Positions 53,284-62,889 of a stretch of DNA of 64,000 nucleotides are shown here, piece by piece. How positions within the stretch are numbered: position 1 is the stretch's first letter; the number at the start of each line of letters is the position of its first letter. The notes under the pieces were generated by a model, which worked only from the letters and a program-made list of their open reading frames with translations, had not been told where the DNA came from and did not search any database. This stretch comes from Ideonella sp. MAG2. Its GTDB lineage: Bacteria > Pseudomonadota > Gammaproteobacteria > Burkholderiales > Burkholderiaceae_C. The stretch is from contig PTEU01000002.1 of NCBI GenBank assembly GCA_004359425.1, positions 74,409-138,408 on the forward strand, written 5' to 3'. A program made the position numbers and the translations under genes.

Positions 53284-54492
53284 ATGAACCCACAAGCATC
53301 CACTCTTTGGCACCACCCGCGCTGGGCACTCGCCGCCCTGTTGGCCACCTTGGGCATGTTGGGGCCGTTTGCCATTGACACTTATTTGCCTGCCTTCACG
53401 GGCATTGCAGCGTCGATTGGCGCTACGCCGGTGGAGATGCAGCAAACGCTCTCAGCCTATTTGCTAGGCTTTGCGGCCATGAATTTGTTTCACGGGGCGC
53501 TGGCCGACAGCTTTGGCCGCAAGCCCATTGTGTTGGCTGGCATTGCGGTCTTCACGCTGGCGTCCGTGGGGTGCGCGCTCTCAAACAGCATCGGCTGGCT
53601 GGTGGCGTTTCGGGCGCTGCAAGGCATGTCGGCAGGTGCAGGCATGGTGGTGTCACGCGCCATCATCCGCGACATGTACGCCCCGGACGACGCCCAAAAG
53701 GTGATGTCCCAGGTGACCATTTTCTTTGGCATCGCACCGGCCATCGCGCCCATGATTGGCGGCTTTTTGTTTGTCTATGCCGACTGGCACGCCATCTTCT
53801 GGTTCTTGGCCCTGATCGGCCTGACCCTGTGGGTGGCCATTTGGCGGCTGCTGCCTGAGACCCTGCACGCCGACCAAGTACAGCCCTTTGGCGTGAAGCC
53901 ACTCATGCGCGGTTACCGCGAGATGATCTCCAACCCCAGGTTTGTGGCGCTGGCCTTTGCCTCGGGCATTCCATTTAACGGCGTTTTTCTGTATGTGCTC
54001 TCAGCGCCTGTGTTCTTGGGCGAGCATTTGCACCTGGCGCCACAGCAGTTTTTTTGGCTGTTCTTGCTGACCATCAGCGGCATCATGGGCGGTGCCTGGG
54101 TGTCGGGGCGCTTGGCTGGCAAGTTGCCGCCGCAGCGGCAAATCCGGCGGGGCTTTCGCATCATGTTGGCAGTGTCGCTGGCCAATGTGGCGGCCAATTT
54201 GTGGCTGCCACTGTATGCGTGGTGGGCCATCCCCTTGATCGCGCTGTTTGCCTTTGGCTGGGCAATGATGGTGCCGGTGGTGACGCTGATGGTGCTGGAT
54301 CAAGCACCTGATAGGCGCGGCATGGCTTCGTCGCTACAAGCCTGCTTGGGCAGCGTGGCCAATGCAGTGGTGGCCGGTGTCATTGCCCCCTTGGTGATGC
54401 ACTCGACCTTGCTCTTGGCCTGTACCTCAATGGGGTTGATGTTCATCGGCATTTGCGCCTGGTTGTGGGTGCGGCCCCGGCTGGCCCATTGA
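53284..54492 (+). CDS. Bcr/CflA-family multidrug efflux transporter
   Basis: A 402-residue MFS drug:proton antiporter. Seen: GMLGPFAIDTYLPAF (Bcr/CflA signature around helix 1), GALADSFGRKPIVL (motif A), RALQGMSAGAGMVVSRAIIRDMY (motif C region) and about 12 hydrophobic helices. The start at 53284 was chosen because earlier in-frame codons overlap the rnpB 3' end. Substrate not predictable. Confidence 0.92.
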   Translation: MNPQASTLWHHPRWALAALLATLGMLGPFAIDTYLPAFTGIAASIGATPVEMQQTLSAYLLGFAAMNLFHGALADSFGRKPIVLAGIAVFTLASVGCALSNSIGWLVAFRALQGMSAGAGMVVSRAIIRDMYAPDDAQKVMSQVTIFFGIAPAIAPMIGGFLFVYADWHAIFWFLALIGLTLWVAIWRLLPETLHADQVQPFGVKPLMRGYREMISNPRFVALAFASGIPFNGVFLYVLSAPVFLGEHLHLAPQQFFWLFLLTISGIMGGAWVSGRLAGKLPPQRQIRRGFRIMLAVSLANVAANLWLPLYAWWAIPLIALFAFGWAMMVPVVTLMVLDQAPDRRGMASSLQACLGSVANAVVAGVIAPLVMHSTLLLACTSMGLMFIGICAWLWVRPRLAH

Positions 54493-54508
54493 CACCTCAG
54501 GCCCTAGC

Positions 54509-55255
54509 TTAGTCAATGGTTGTTTTGCGGACCTTGGCCACGCCGTCACGAATCTCGGCAAACAGGTTCAGCAGGCTGTCCACATGGTGGGCTCCGGACT
54601 TGAGCTGATAGTCCAACTCTGCCGCCTGCCCTTCCACCAAAGCCTCGATGTGTGAGACCAGAGTTTCTGGCGGCAGCTTCAAGCGGGCTTCAGAGTCGCC
54701 GCCTTCACGCACCACCGTCGCCCCTGCGTTGCGGGCAATGCGCAGCATGGCGCTGTTCTCAGACAAGGCATGGATGATCATGGTGTCCACATGCCGGTTG
54801 CGTGCATGCAGCACAGCATGGTCGAACAAACGCGCGCCGTAGCCGCGGCCACGGGCCTTGGTGATCACCGACACGCCAAACTCGGCCATGTGGCGCTCAG
54901 CGGGCACGTCCGTCAAATAGGCCAGATGAGCCATGGCGATCAGCTCCAAGCGGCGGTTGAAGACGCCGAAGACCTCGTCACGGTGGAAGTCCAGCAGGTC
55001 CACATAGCGGCCAATTTGGGTGTCGCTGGCGGCATAGCCAAAGCGCAGATAGCGGTCGCGCGGCTCTAGCGATAGCAAATGGGCCAAGACACGGGGGCGA
55101 TGGCGCTCGGACAAAGACCGAATCGGCACCCATCGAAACGTCTCTGGTGCCGTACCCAAGAGCGAAGGGGCAGGCTCTGAGTCTGCCAACGCCAGGGGAG
55201 GTTTGGCGTCAGAAGCAGCGAGAGCAACAGCAGAATGTGCACCGGGGTAGCCCAT
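54509..55255 (-). CDS. GNAT-family acetyltransferase
   Basis: A 248-residue protein with a GNAT core: [93 protein letters not shown]. The R-G-R-G-Y-G acetyl-CoA loop is intact. A helical C-terminal extension ([18 protein letters not shown]) may mediate oligomerisation. Divergent from rplM, with 56 bp between starts. The substrate is unknown. Confidence 0.87.
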   Translation of the reverse strand: MGYPGAHSAVALAASDAKPPLALADSEPAPSLLGTAPETFRWVPIRSLSERHRPRVLAHLLSLEPRDRYLRFGYAASDTQIGRYVDLLDFHRDEVFGVFNRRLELIAMAHLAYLTDVPAERHMAEFGVSVITKARGRGYGARLFDHAVLHARNRHVDTMIIHALSENSAMLRIARNAGATVVREGGDSEARLKLPPETLVSHIEALVEGQAAELDYQLKSGAHHVDSLLNLFAEIRDGVAKVRKTTID

Positions 55256-55311
55256 GTGACCTCCTGAAAGGTGGCGGAAAACAGCCGTGTTTATTTTTTG
55301 ATAGACCTCTC

Positions 55312-55740
55312 ATGAAGACCTTCAGCGCCAAGCCGGCCGAGGTGACGCACGAGTGGCTTGTGATTGACGCCACCGACAAGGTGCTCGGACGTGTTGCCAG
55401 CGAAGTGGCACTCCGTTTGCGCGGCAAGCACAAGGCCATCTACACGCCTCACGTGGACACCGGTGATTTCATCATCATCCTGAACGCCGACAAGATCCGC
55501 GTCACTGGCAACAAAGCCAATGACAAGGTGTACTACCGCCACTCCGGTTTCCCCGGTGGCATCTACGGCACCAAGTTCAAGGACATGCAAGCCAAGCATC
55601 CAGGCCGCGCCCTGGAGAAGGCCGTCAAGGGCATGCTGCCCAAGGGTCCGCTGGGCTACGCCATGATTAAGAAGCTGAAGGTCTATGCAGGGAGCGAGCA
55701 TCCGCACGCCGCCCAGCAGCCCAAGGTGCTGGAAATCTAA
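55312..55740 (+). CDS. rplM: 50S ribosomal protein L13
   Basis: A 142-residue ribosomal protein. [41 protein letters not shown] and [12 protein letters not shown] are standard. The start at 55312 is fixed by homology. It forms the conserved pair with rpsI, which follows after 11 bp. Confidence 0.98.
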   Translation: MKTFSAKPAEVTHEWLVIDATDKVLGRVASEVALRLRGKHKAIYTPHVDTGDFIIILNADKIRVTGNKANDKVYYRHSGFPGGIYGTKFKDMQAKHPGRALEKAVKGMLPKGPLGYAMIKKLKVYAGSEHPHAAQQPKVLEI

Positions 55741-55751
55741 GGAGCGGATTG

Positions 55752-56144
55752 ATGATCGGTAACTGGAACTATGGCACTGGGCGTCGCAAGTCGTCGGTGG
55801 CCCGCGTCTTCATCAAGAAGGGCACCGGCCAGATCGTCGTGAACGGCAAGACCGTTGACGAATATTTTGGTCGTCAAACTTCGATCATGGTCGTCAAGCA
55901 GCCTCTGCTGTTGACCGGCAACGCAGAAGCCTTCGACATTCAAGTCAATGTCCACGGCGGTGGCGAATCCGGCCAAGCAGGTGCCGTGCGCCACGGTATC
56001 ACCCGCGCCCTGATCGACTACGATGCAGCCCTGAAGCCTGATCTGAGCCGTGCCGGCTTCGTGACGCGTGACGCGCGTGAAGTCGAACGTAAGAAGGTCG
56101 GTCTGCACGGCGCTCGTCGCCGTAAACAGTTCAGCAAGCGCTGA
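55752..56144 (+). CDS. rpsI: 30S ribosomal protein S9
   Basis: A 130-residue protein. [24 protein letters not shown] at the start and [14 protein letters not shown] at the end are canonical; the C-terminal Lys-Arg reaches the P site. AAGGAG lies seven bases before the ATG at 55752. Confidence 0.98.
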   Translation: MIGNWNYGTGRRKSSVARVFIKKGTGQIVVNGKTVDEYFGRQTSIMVVKQPLLLTGNAEAFDIQVNVHGGGESGQAGAVRHGITRALIDYDAALKPDLSRAGFVTRDAREVERKKVGLHGARRRKQFSKR

Positions 56145-56193
56145 TCGATGGCAGGCCCTGGCCTGCCCTCCCGATTGCTCAGGCAATCCACCC

Positions 56194-56216
56194 AAAGGCC
56201 GCTCACAGCGGCCTTT
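56194..56216 (+). terminator. terminator after rpsI
   Basis: Stem AAAGGCCGC / GCGGCCTTT with a TCACA loop, 50 bp after the rpsI stop. The T tract is short, so termination may be partial. Confidence 0.65.
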
Positions 56217-56252
56217 GCTGTCTCTGGTGTGGGGCAGTTTTGGAGCCCTTGA

Positions 56253-56966
56253 ATGCGTTGGAAACTACTTCGCCGTCGCCTCTCCATCACCGCACCGCGC
56301 ATGACGGTGCGCAGCCACCTGCCCTGGCCGCTGCGCTGGGCCGTGGCCGCCGTGGCGCTGGGTTTTTCCGCCGCCATTGGCCTGTGGGCCTTTGAGTTTG
56401 GCAAAAGCATTGCCGGTTTAGACCGAGGCTCGAAAGAAGAGTTGGCCCAGTTGCGCACCGAAGTGGCCGAGTTGCGCGCCGAGCGCGAAAAGGCGCAGAG
56501 CATCGCCAACACCGCCGAGAGCTTGCTCAAAACAGAGAAAGCCGCGCAAGAACGGCTGGCCTCGCAACTGCGCCAGGCGGAGTCAGAGAATCTCACACTC
56601 AAAGCTGACCTGGGCTTTTTTGAGCGCCTGCTGCCAGCCGCAGGCGGCCTAGAAGGCTTGTCCGTACGCAGCATCCAAGCCGAGCCCCAAGCCCCGGGGC
56701 AGATGCGCTACCAAGCCCTGGTCATGCAAAGCGGCAAGCAAATCAGCCCCTTCAATGGCCGCTATGAGCTGACCCTGATGGGCACCCTGGACAACAAACC
56801 TTGGACCCAAACCATGCCTGGTGGCCCCAAACCGGTGCAGGTCAAACAGTATGTAAGGCTGGAGGGTCTCCTCGACCATCCGCCGCAGGCCGTGGTAAAA
56901 ACGGTGCAGCTTCGCATTCTGGATGGCGGCGGCGCTGTACGCGCCACGCAAACCTTGAAGCTCTAA
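56253..56966 (+). CDS. DUF6776-like membrane-anchored coiled-coil protein
   Basis: A 237-residue protein. A basic N-terminus and one membrane helix (WAVAAVALGFSAAIGLWAFEFG) are followed by a coiled coil (about 67-120: LAQLRTEVAELRAEREKAQSIANTAESLL) and a strand-rich periplasmic domain (YQALVMQSGKQ...GRYELTLMGTLD). It fits the DUF6776 family in size and layout. It is followed by bactofilin and erpA in the same direction, a common arrangement in Burkholderiales, which suggests a link to cell envelope or shape. Confidence 0.8.
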   Translation: MRWKLLRRRLSITAPRMTVRSHLPWPLRWAVAAVALGFSAAIGLWAFEFGKSIAGLDRGSKEELAQLRTEVAELRAEREKAQSIANTAESLLKTEKAAQERLASQLRQAESENLTLKADLGFFERLLPAAGGLEGLSVRSIQAEPQAPGQMRYQALVMQSGKQISPFNGRYELTLMGTLDNKPWTQTMPGGPKPVQVKQYVRLEGLLDHPPQAVVKTVQLRILDGGGAVRATQTLKL

Positions 56967-57032
56967 CAAAAGCGTCCACCACCTCGTGTGGGCTCCCTGC
57001 CGCCGAGCGCGGCAATTCACTGGAGAAGCAGT

Positions 57033-57434
57033 ATGTGGCCAGGAAAGAAAAAGCAGCCTCCCATCCGCAGTTTGGTGGGTGAAGGCACCTCCGTTCACGG
57101 TGAGCTTCGGTTCTCTGAAGGCTTGCGCATTGACGGCGAGGTGCAAGGCGATGTCGTGGCGGCAGGCAGCGGCCCGACCCTGCTCGTGCTCAGTGAAAAT
57201 GCCCGCATCCATGGCAAGGTGATTGCTGGCCATGTGATCATCAACGGCGAGGTGCGTGGCCCCGTGCATTCCACTGAGCTGCTTGAATTGCAGCCCAAAG
57301 CCCGCATCATTGGTGATGTTTTGTACGAAGCCCTGGAAATGCACCAGGGTGCTAAGATTGACGGCGAGCTGAAGCACACGGCCGCCGCCTCCGAGGACAA
57401 GCCGGCACTGAAGCTGGCCGCCTCGCAGAACTGA
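57033..57434 (+). CDS. bactofilin (polymer-forming cytoskeletal protein)
   Basis: A 133-residue bactofilin. The beta-helix core is IRSLVGEGTSVHGELRFSEGLRIDGEVQGDVVA...SENARIHGKVIAGHVIINGEVRGPV...ARIIGDVLYEALEMHQGAKIDGEL, with the repeating hydrophobic-Gly pattern. It self-assembles into nucleotide-free filaments that organise the cell wall or poles. ATG 57033 has GGAGAAG upstream. Confidence 0.93.
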   Translation: MWPGKKKQPPIRSLVGEGTSVHGELRFSEGLRIDGEVQGDVVAAGSGPTLLVLSENARIHGKVIAGHVIINGEVRGPVHSTELLELQPKARIIGDVLYEALEMHQGAKIDGELKHTAAASEDKPALKLAASQN

Positions 57435-57458
57435 TTTTTGAACTGAAGGATTCCCCTC

Positions 57459-57833
57459 ATGAACGCCGTGGCTGAAAACCTGCCTCCTGCAATGGGCGAG
57501 ATGCCCGTCCCTCTGGTCTTTACCGACAGCGCTGCCGCGAAGGTAGCCGACTTGGTAGCCGAGGAAGGCAACCCCGACCTGAAGTTGCGGGTGTTTGTGC
57601 AAGGCGGTGGCTGCTCGGGCTTCCAGTACGGCTTCACCTTTGATGAAGTGGTCAATGAAGACGACACCCAGATGAGCAAGAACGGTGTCACCCTGTTGAT
57701 CGACGCCATGAGCTTGCAGTACCTGACCGGTGCCGAGATCGACTACAAGGAAGACCTGCAAGGCGCGCAGTTCGTGATCAAGAACCCCAACGCCACCACC
57801 ACCTGCGGCTGCGGCTCCAGCTTCTCGGTCTGA
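57459..57833 (+). CDS. erpA: iron-sulfur cluster insertion protein ErpA
   Basis: A 124-residue A-type Fe-S carrier. The ligands are in [11 protein letters not shown] and the C-terminal [40 protein letters not shown] is typical. It delivers clusters to target apoproteins in the cytoplasm. Confidence 0.97.
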   Translation: MNAVAENLPPAMGEMPVPLVFTDSAAAKVADLVAEEGNPDLKLRVFVQGGGCSGFQYGFTFDEVVNEDDTQMSKNGVTLLIDAMSLQYLTGAEIDYKEDLQGAQFVIKNPNATTTCGCGSSFSV

Positions 57834-57881
57834 TGGCTGCCTCCTACACCCTTTAGCAGGGTGTGAGGGCAACTCCCCTAC

Positions 57882-57907
57882 AACGCCTCCCTCGTGGAGG
57901 CGTTTTG
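57882..57907 (+). terminator. terminator between erpA and anmK
   Basis: Stem AACGCCTCC / GGAGGCGTT with a CTCGT loop and a following TT. It lies between the convergent genes and may serve both. Confidence 0.7.
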
Positions 57908-57925
57908 CATGCGGCGCAGCCTGGC

Positions 57926-59059
57926 TCAGGCGGGGTACAACGCCCCTAAGATGCGCGGCCCACGTGCGCCTGTCACTTCAGTGCGCTGGCCAGCTTGGCG
58001 GCAGCAATGGGCACGGGCCAACCACGCAAAGGCCGCCGCTTCAACCTGCATGGGCGGCAGGCCCAAGGCCTCGGTACTGTCAACGAGCAGGCCCGGCCAC
58101 TGGGCACGCAAGCGGCGCAGCAAGTCATGGTTGAACACACCGCCGCCGCAGACATAAAGCGCCTCGGTCTCGGGAGCTGAAGCGCGCAAGGCGCTGGCGG
58201 CGGCCCGCGCAGTGAACTCCGCCAGGCTGGCCTGGATATCGACCGGGCTCAAGCCCGAAAAACCCGCCAGCCGCTGCGCCAACCAGGCAGGGTTGAACAG
58301 GTCTCGGCCTGTACTCTTGGGTGCTGGCAGGCTCAAAAAAGGCTCGGCCATCAAGACCGCGAGCAAGGGCTCGTGGGCGTGCCCGCCAGCCCCCCACTGC
58401 CCACCTGCGTCAAAGGCTTGCCCCAGGTGTTGCTGAGCGCCGTGGTCCAGCAAGGCATTGCCGGGGCCACAGTCAAAGCCACGCACGGGCAGCGCAGGGT
58501 CTGCCGACAGCAAGGTGAGGTTGGAGATGCCGCCGATGTTCAGCACCGCTCGCGCGTGCCCGGTTCGGGCAAACACTTCGGCATGAAACGCTGGCACCAA
58601 GGGCGCGCCCTGGCCCCCGGCAGCCACATCCCGGCTGCGAAAGTCTGCCACCACGTCGATGTGGCACAGCTCGGCCAGCAAGGCCGCTTGGTTGAGCTGC
58701 ACGGTGTAGCCCACCCCGTCAAACTCCCCAGGGCGGTGACGCACGGTCTGTCCATGCGAGCCCACAGCATGAATGGCGCTGCGTGGCAGCCCAGCCGTTT
58801 TCAACACCGCGTCAACCGCCTCGGCTTGCATGAGCGCCAGTTGGTTGGCCGCCAGCGCGGCGCGGTGCAATTCCTGCTCTGTGGGCGTGTTCAGCGCCAG
58901 CAACTCAGCCCGCAAGCCGGGCGGGAAAGCTTGGTATGCATGGCCAGCCACTTCAACCGCCGCGGAACCCACGCCAAAGCGTGCCACCACGGCGTCCACC
59001 CCGTCGAGCGAGGTGCCTGACATCAGGCCGACGTACCAAGCGTCAGCCGCCTCACTCAT
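57926..59059 (-). CDS. anmK: anhydro-N-acetylmuramic acid kinase
   Basis: A 377-residue kinase that recycles 1,6-anhydro-MurNAc from cell-wall turnover to MurNAc-6-phosphate. Seen: YVGLMSGTSLDGVDAV at the start, GSHGQTVRHRP, VVADFRSRDVAAGGQGAPLVPAFH, NIGGISNLT, FDCGPGNALLD and YVCGGGVFNHDL. The start at 59059 (MSEAADAWYVG) overlaps nothing; the upstream M23 gene ends 29 bp before, so the two form an operon. Confidence 0.95.
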   Translation of the reverse strand: MSEAADAWYVGLMSGTSLDGVDAVVARFGVGSAAVEVAGHAYQAFPPGLRAELLALNTPTEQELHRAALAANQLALMQAEAVDAVLKTAGLPRSAIHAVGSHGQTVRHRPGEFDGVGYTVQLNQAALLAELCHIDVVADFRSRDVAAGGQGAPLVPAFHAEVFARTGHARAVLNIGGISNLTLLSADPALPVRGFDCGPGNALLDHGAQQHLGQAFDAGGQWGAGGHAHEPLLAVLMAEPFLSLPAPKSTGRDLFNPAWLAQRLAGFSGLSPVDIQASLAEFTARAAASALRASAPETEALYVCGGGVFNHDLLRRLRAQWPGLLVDSTEALGLPPMQVEAAAFAWLARAHCCRQAGQRTEVTGARGPRILGALYPA

Positions 59060-59087
59060 GAGCCTGACCGAGGGCACAGGCCCCGAC

Positions 59088-60569
59088 TCAGTCCACACGG
59101 CCCGCGAGGCCGTTCAGATCATCGGCCACATCGAGCTTGGTTTGGTAGCGCTTGGCCAATTGGGCAAACTTGGGACGCTGCACCGCATCCAGCTCCAGGG
59201 TTTCGGACGCTTTAGCAATGCGCAGCGGGTCTTGGTGAACGCCGTCGATGCGGAACTCAAAGTGCAAATGCGGCCCGGTGGCCCAGCCTGTGGCTCCAAC
59301 AGCGCCAATGCGCTGGCCTTGCTCCACGCGCTGACCCTTGCGCACATCAATGCGGCTCAGGTGGGCGTAGACCGTCATGCGGTCACCCGAATGCTTGACC
59401 TGAACCACATTGCCATAGCCGCCCTGGACCCCCGCAAAATCGACCACGCCATCCCCCACCACGCGGACAGGCGTGCCGGTGGGCGCACCGTAGTCAGTGC
59501 CCAAATGCGCGCGCCAGGTGCGCAAAATGGGGTGGAAGCGCATGGCAAAGCCCGAGGTCACCCGAGAGAATTCCAAAGGGCTGGCCAAGAAGGCACGCTT
59601 GTTGCTCTTGCCATTGGCGTCGAAGTAACCGCCCTTGCCTTCGTTAAACCAAAAGGCCTGGTGGCTCTTGCCACCGTTCACAAATTCAGCGGCCAACACG
59701 CGGCCCACACCATCGTTCCAGGCCACGGGTTCGCCATCGGCCATTAGGGTTTCGTACACCACGCTGAAGGTGTCGCCCTTGCGCAGCTCGCGGTGGAAGT
59801 CAACCTCGGTGGAGAACATCTCCGTCATTTGTACGGCCACCGCATCGGGCACGCCGGCGTCGTCAGTCGCCGCAAACAAGGAGGAGCGGATGGTGCCACT
59901 GGCCAAGCGGGCATGCGTCTCCAGCGGAGCGGCAATGATGGACGAGCGCAAACCGGCTGGGCTGTCTTCCACGGTCAGACGCCAGAAGTGGGTCATGGGG
60001 TCATTGCCATTGGCTTCCACCGGAAAGCGCGCCACCATGCGTTGCAAGCCGCCTTTGCTGTCCAGGCTCACGCTGACCATCTTGCCCGGACGACCGCTGA
60101 ACAAGCGCTTGGCAATGCTATCCGTGCGCAACCAGGCAGTCATGGCAGGGTCTCGCAAGCCCAGGCGGCGCAACAGGCTGTCGGCGGTGTCGTTGGCTCG
60201 GGTGACCTCGCTGCGCTCCAATTGCAGCGTATGCCCGGCCAGCGCTTCAAGCTGGGGCGCAATAGCCTCGGGCTCAACCACTTCGGTCACCATGCGCCTG
60301 GGCAGGTCGGCAGCATCGGGTGCCAATGGTGAAATGGCGATGGCGGTGACACCAAAGCCCGTCAGAACAGCCAGCACGGTAGCTGCGACGCGACGCGGAT
60401 GGCGCAACACCGCCGCAGCGGCCTGGGCCACCACTGTGCGCACCGTCGTCAAATTGGCTTCAAGATCGAGACGCAAATCAAATCCTTTTGCGCAATGCCC
60501 GAAGCATTGCGACAGAAACGCACGAGTCTGTGCACCAGCGAGATTGACCGAGACTGGCTCAGGCCACAC
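59088..60569 (-). CDS. M23-family (LytM) peptidoglycan endopeptidase
   Basis: A 493-residue envelope protein. A membrane anchor lies near residues 62-82 (VAATVLAVLTGFGVTAIAI). The N-terminal domain contains FHRELRKGDTFSVVYE, as in MepM/YebA-like proteins. The C-terminal LytM domain has zinc ligands in HLGTDYGAPTGTPV and GPHLHFEFR with ATGWATG before it. It cleaves peptide cross-links. The GTG start at 60569 is uncertain; starts up to 40 codons downstream are possible. Divergent from tyrS. Confidence 0.9.
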   Translation of the reverse strand: MWPEPVSVNLAGAQTRAFLSQCFGHCAKGFDLRLDLEANLTTVRTVVAQAAAAVLRHPRRVAATVLAVLTGFGVTAIAISPLAPDAADLPRRMVTEVVEPEAIAPQLEALAGHTLQLERSEVTRANDTADSLLRRLGLRDPAMTAWLRTDSIAKRLFSGRPGKMVSVSLDSKGGLQRMVARFPVEANGNDPMTHFWRLTVEDSPAGLRSSIIAAPLETHARLASGTIRSSLFAATDDAGVPDAVAVQMTEMFSTEVDFHRELRKGDTFSVVYETLMADGEPVAWNDGVGRVLAAEFVNGGKSHQAFWFNEGKGGYFDANGKSNKRAFLASPLEFSRVTSGFAMRFHPILRTWRAHLGTDYGAPTGTPVRVVGDGVVDFAGVQGGYGNVVQVKHSGDRMTVYAHLSRIDVRKGQRVEQGQRIGAVGATGWATGPHLHFEFRIDGVHQDPLRIAKASETLELDAVQRPKFAQLAKRYQTKLDVADDLNGLAGRVD

Positions 60570-60799
60570 GCCTCACGCAAGGGAGTCGACAGCACCGCGG
60601 TCGCGGGTGGCCCGTAGAATCGGGCTCCGCCACACTGCGGGCTTGGGCGAGAACATCCTGAAGCCCGCAGCGCGGGCAGGGCAATCTCAGCCACCTTGTA
60701 AGTTTACCGCAGGCTGCGCGCTGTGGCCCCTTGGCCCCAGCCCGACCCTTGCCCTAATCGCCTTCTGCGTGAAGGCCCTCACAGCCACCCTTGTCTGCC

Positions 60800-62053
60800 A
60801 TGTCGTCCAATACGCCCTCCGCCGCCGCTGAACAACCTGCCCAACCCGCCCTGAGCGAAGGCGTGCGCCATGCCTTGGAACTCAGCCTGCGGGGCTGCTC
60901 TGAGTTGCTGCCTCAGGCCGACTGGATCAAGAAGTTGCAACGCTCAGAGGCCACAGGCCAACCTTTGCGCGTCAAGTTCGGCATGGACCCCACCGCGCCC
61001 GACCTGCACCTGGGGCACACGGTGGTGTTCAACAAGCTGCGTCAATTGCAAGACCTTGGCCACACCGTCATTCCGCTGATTGGCGACTTCACCACCATGA
61101 TCGGCGACCCCTCTGGCCGCAACAGCACCCGCCCACCCTTGACCCGTGAGCAGATCGAGGCGAATGCGCGCACCTACTTTGACCAACTGCGCCTGGTGCT
61201 GGACCTGGACCGGGCCGAGGTTCGCTACAACAGCGAATGGGGCGACGAACTAGGCTCGCGCGGCATGATTTTGCTGGCGGGCAAGTACACCGTGGCCCGC
61301 ATGCTCGAACGCGACGACTTCACCAAACGCTTTGCCTCGCAAACCCCCATCTCGGTGCATGAGTTCCTCTACCCTTTGGTGCAAGGCTATGACTCGGTGG
61401 CATTGAAGAGCGACATCGAACTGGGTGGCACCGACCAGAAGTTCAACTTGCTGATGGGCCGACATTTGCAGGCGGAATACGGCCAGGAGCCCCAGTGCAT
61501 CCTGACCATGCCGCTGCTGGTGGGGCTGGACGGCGTGGACAAAATGTCCAAGTCCAAGAACAACTACATTGGCATCACGGAGCCCGCCAACACCATGTTC
61601 GCCAAGGTGCTGTCCATCAGCGACGAGCTGATGTGGAACTGGTTCGAGCTGCTGAGCTTCCGGCCCTTGAGCGAGATTGCTCAGCTCAAGGCCGAAGTCA
61701 CGGCGGGCCGCAACCCCAAAGACGCCAAGGTGATGCTGGCCAAGGAGATCACCGCGCGCTTCCACAATGCCGCTGCGGCAGAGGCCGCCGAAGCCGACTT
61801 CAACAACCGCGCTCGCGGTGGCATTCCGGACGACATTCCCGAGCTGAGCTTGAGCGGTGCGCCTCTGCCCATTGGCCAACTGCTCAAAGCCGCTGGCCTG
61901 GTGGCCAGCACCAGCGAAGGCTTGCGCATGGTGGACGGCGGCGGTGTGCGCATTGACGGCACCGTGATTTCCGACCGAGGTTTGAAGGTGCAAGCCGCTA
62001 CCATGGTGCTGCAAGTGGGCAAACGCCGGTTCGCGCGTGTGACCCTGTCCTGA
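60800..62053 (+). CDS. tyrS: tyrosyl-tRNA synthetase
   Basis: A 417-residue class I synthetase. HIGH-type motif HLGH in [19 protein letters not shown] motif in [11 protein letters not shown], and a C-terminal S4 RNA-binding domain ([31 protein letters not shown]). This is the TyrZ-like long type. The start at ATG 60800 was preferred over an upstream TTG. Confidence 0.97.
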   Translation: MSSNTPSAAAEQPAQPALSEGVRHALELSLRGCSELLPQADWIKKLQRSEATGQPLRVKFGMDPTAPDLHLGHTVVFNKLRQLQDLGHTVIPLIGDFTTMIGDPSGRNSTRPPLTREQIEANARTYFDQLRLVLDLDRAEVRYNSEWGDELGSRGMILLAGKYTVARMLERDDFTKRFASQTPISVHEFLYPLVQGYDSVALKSDIELGGTDQKFNLLMGRHLQAEYGQEPQCILTMPLLVGLDGVDKMSKSKNNYIGITEPANTMFAKVLSISDELMWNWFELLSFRPLSEIAQLKAEVTAGRNPKDAKVMLAKEITARFHNAAAAEAAEADFNNRARGGIPDDIPELSLSGAPLPIGQLLKAAGLVASTSEGLRMVDGGGVRIDGTVISDRGLKVQAATMVLQVGKRRFARVTLS

Positions 62054-62083
62054 TCGATGATTCAACCCGTGGAGATACCCACC

Positions 62084-62352
62084 ATGTTTTTGAGCCGCCA
62101 CATCGCTTTGTCCGCCTTAGCTCTGGCCCTGCCACTGAGCAGCGCAACAGCCGTGGCCAACCGGCCGAGTTCCCGCTCAACCGGGTGATCCCCTGCTGGA
62201 CGGAAGGGCTGCAAAAAATGAAGCCCGGCGGCAAGGCCAAACTGACCTGCCCGCCTGACATTGCCTACGGTGCGCGCGGCGCTGGCGGCGTGATCCCACC
62301 CAATGCCACCTTGCACTTCGAGGTCGAACTGCTGGGCATTGCCAAGCGCTGA
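62084..62352 (+). pseudogene. FKBP-type peptidyl-prolyl isomerase with internal deletion
   Basis: GGAG precedes ATG 62084, which opens a signal peptide ([25 protein letters not shown]). After GTGGCCAAC the sequence jumps, out of frame, into the C-terminal half of an [60 protein letters not shown] and a stop at 62352. The first half of the isomerase domain, including the first active-site strands, is gone, and the two parts are in different frames. The intact ancestor would be a periplasmic FkpA/MIP-like isomerase. Confidence 0.8.
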
Positions 62353-62373
62353 GTGACGAGCTAAAGGGCACTG

Positions 62374-62829
62374 ATGCTGGCCTTGGTCCAGCGCGTGCGG
62401 CAAGCGCGCGTCGAGATTGCCACGCAGACCGTGGGCCAGATCGGCCCTGGCCTGCTGGTCTTGGTGTGTGCCGAACCCAGCGACACGCCAGTGCAGGCGG
62501 CCAAGTTGGTGAGCAAGCTGCTGAAGCTGCGCATCTTCAGTGACGATGCGGGCAAGATGAATCGCAGCCTGCAAGACTTGGATGGCGCAGGCACGCCCGG
62601 CGGCTTGTTGATCGTCTCGCAATTCACCCTGGCCGCCGACACCTCCAGCGGCAACCGCCCCAGCTTCACCTCTGCCGCCCCCGCCGCCCAGGGCGAGGCC
62701 CTTTATGAAGCCGTGCTGCGTGAAGCCCGCGCCGCCCACCCCCAAGTGGCCTGCGGCCGCTTTGGGGCCGATATGCAGGTTCACCTGGTCAACGACGGGC
62801 CAGTCACCATCCCCATGACCGTCCGGTGA
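62374..62829 (+). CDS. dtd: D-aminoacyl-tRNA deacylase
   Basis: A 151-residue DTD that removes D-amino acids from tRNA, including D-Tyr, fitting its place downstream of tyrS. The active-site motifs SQFTLAADTSSGNRPSF and NDGPVTIPM (Gly-cisPro type motif) are intact. Its start is 21 bp after the FKBP remnant. Confidence 0.96.
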   Translation: MLALVQRVRQARVEIATQTVGQIGPGLLVLVCAEPSDTPVQAAKLVSKLLKLRIFSDDAGKMNRSLQDLDGAGTPGGLLIVSQFTLAADTSSGNRPSFTSAAPAAQGEALYEAVLREARAAHPQVACGRFGADMQVHLVNDGPVTIPMTVR

Positions 62830-62840
62830 GTCACAAGAAA

Positions 62841-62864
62841 AAGGGCACCTCGCGGTGCCCTTGT
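62841..62864. terminator. bidirectional terminator between dtd and the Bug gene
   Basis: Stem AAGGGCACC / GGTGCCCTT with a TCGC loop. T-rich sequence follows on the minus strand (TTTTTC), less so on the plus strand. A second hairpin GCCAGCCCA / TGGGCTGGC lies at 62868-62888. Confidence 0.78.
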
Positions 62865-62889
62865 ATTGCCAGCCCAGAGTGGGCTGGCC

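Noticed and set aside
55256..55311. Ribosomal-protein leader structure before rplM
   Set aside because: GGCGGAAAACAGCCG followed by T residues could fold, but the stem is very short and I know no L13 leader of this form in betaproteobacteria.
56649..57872. 407-codon minus-strand frame opposite bactofilin and erpA
   Set aside because: Shadow frame; the plus-strand genes are conserved families with good starts.
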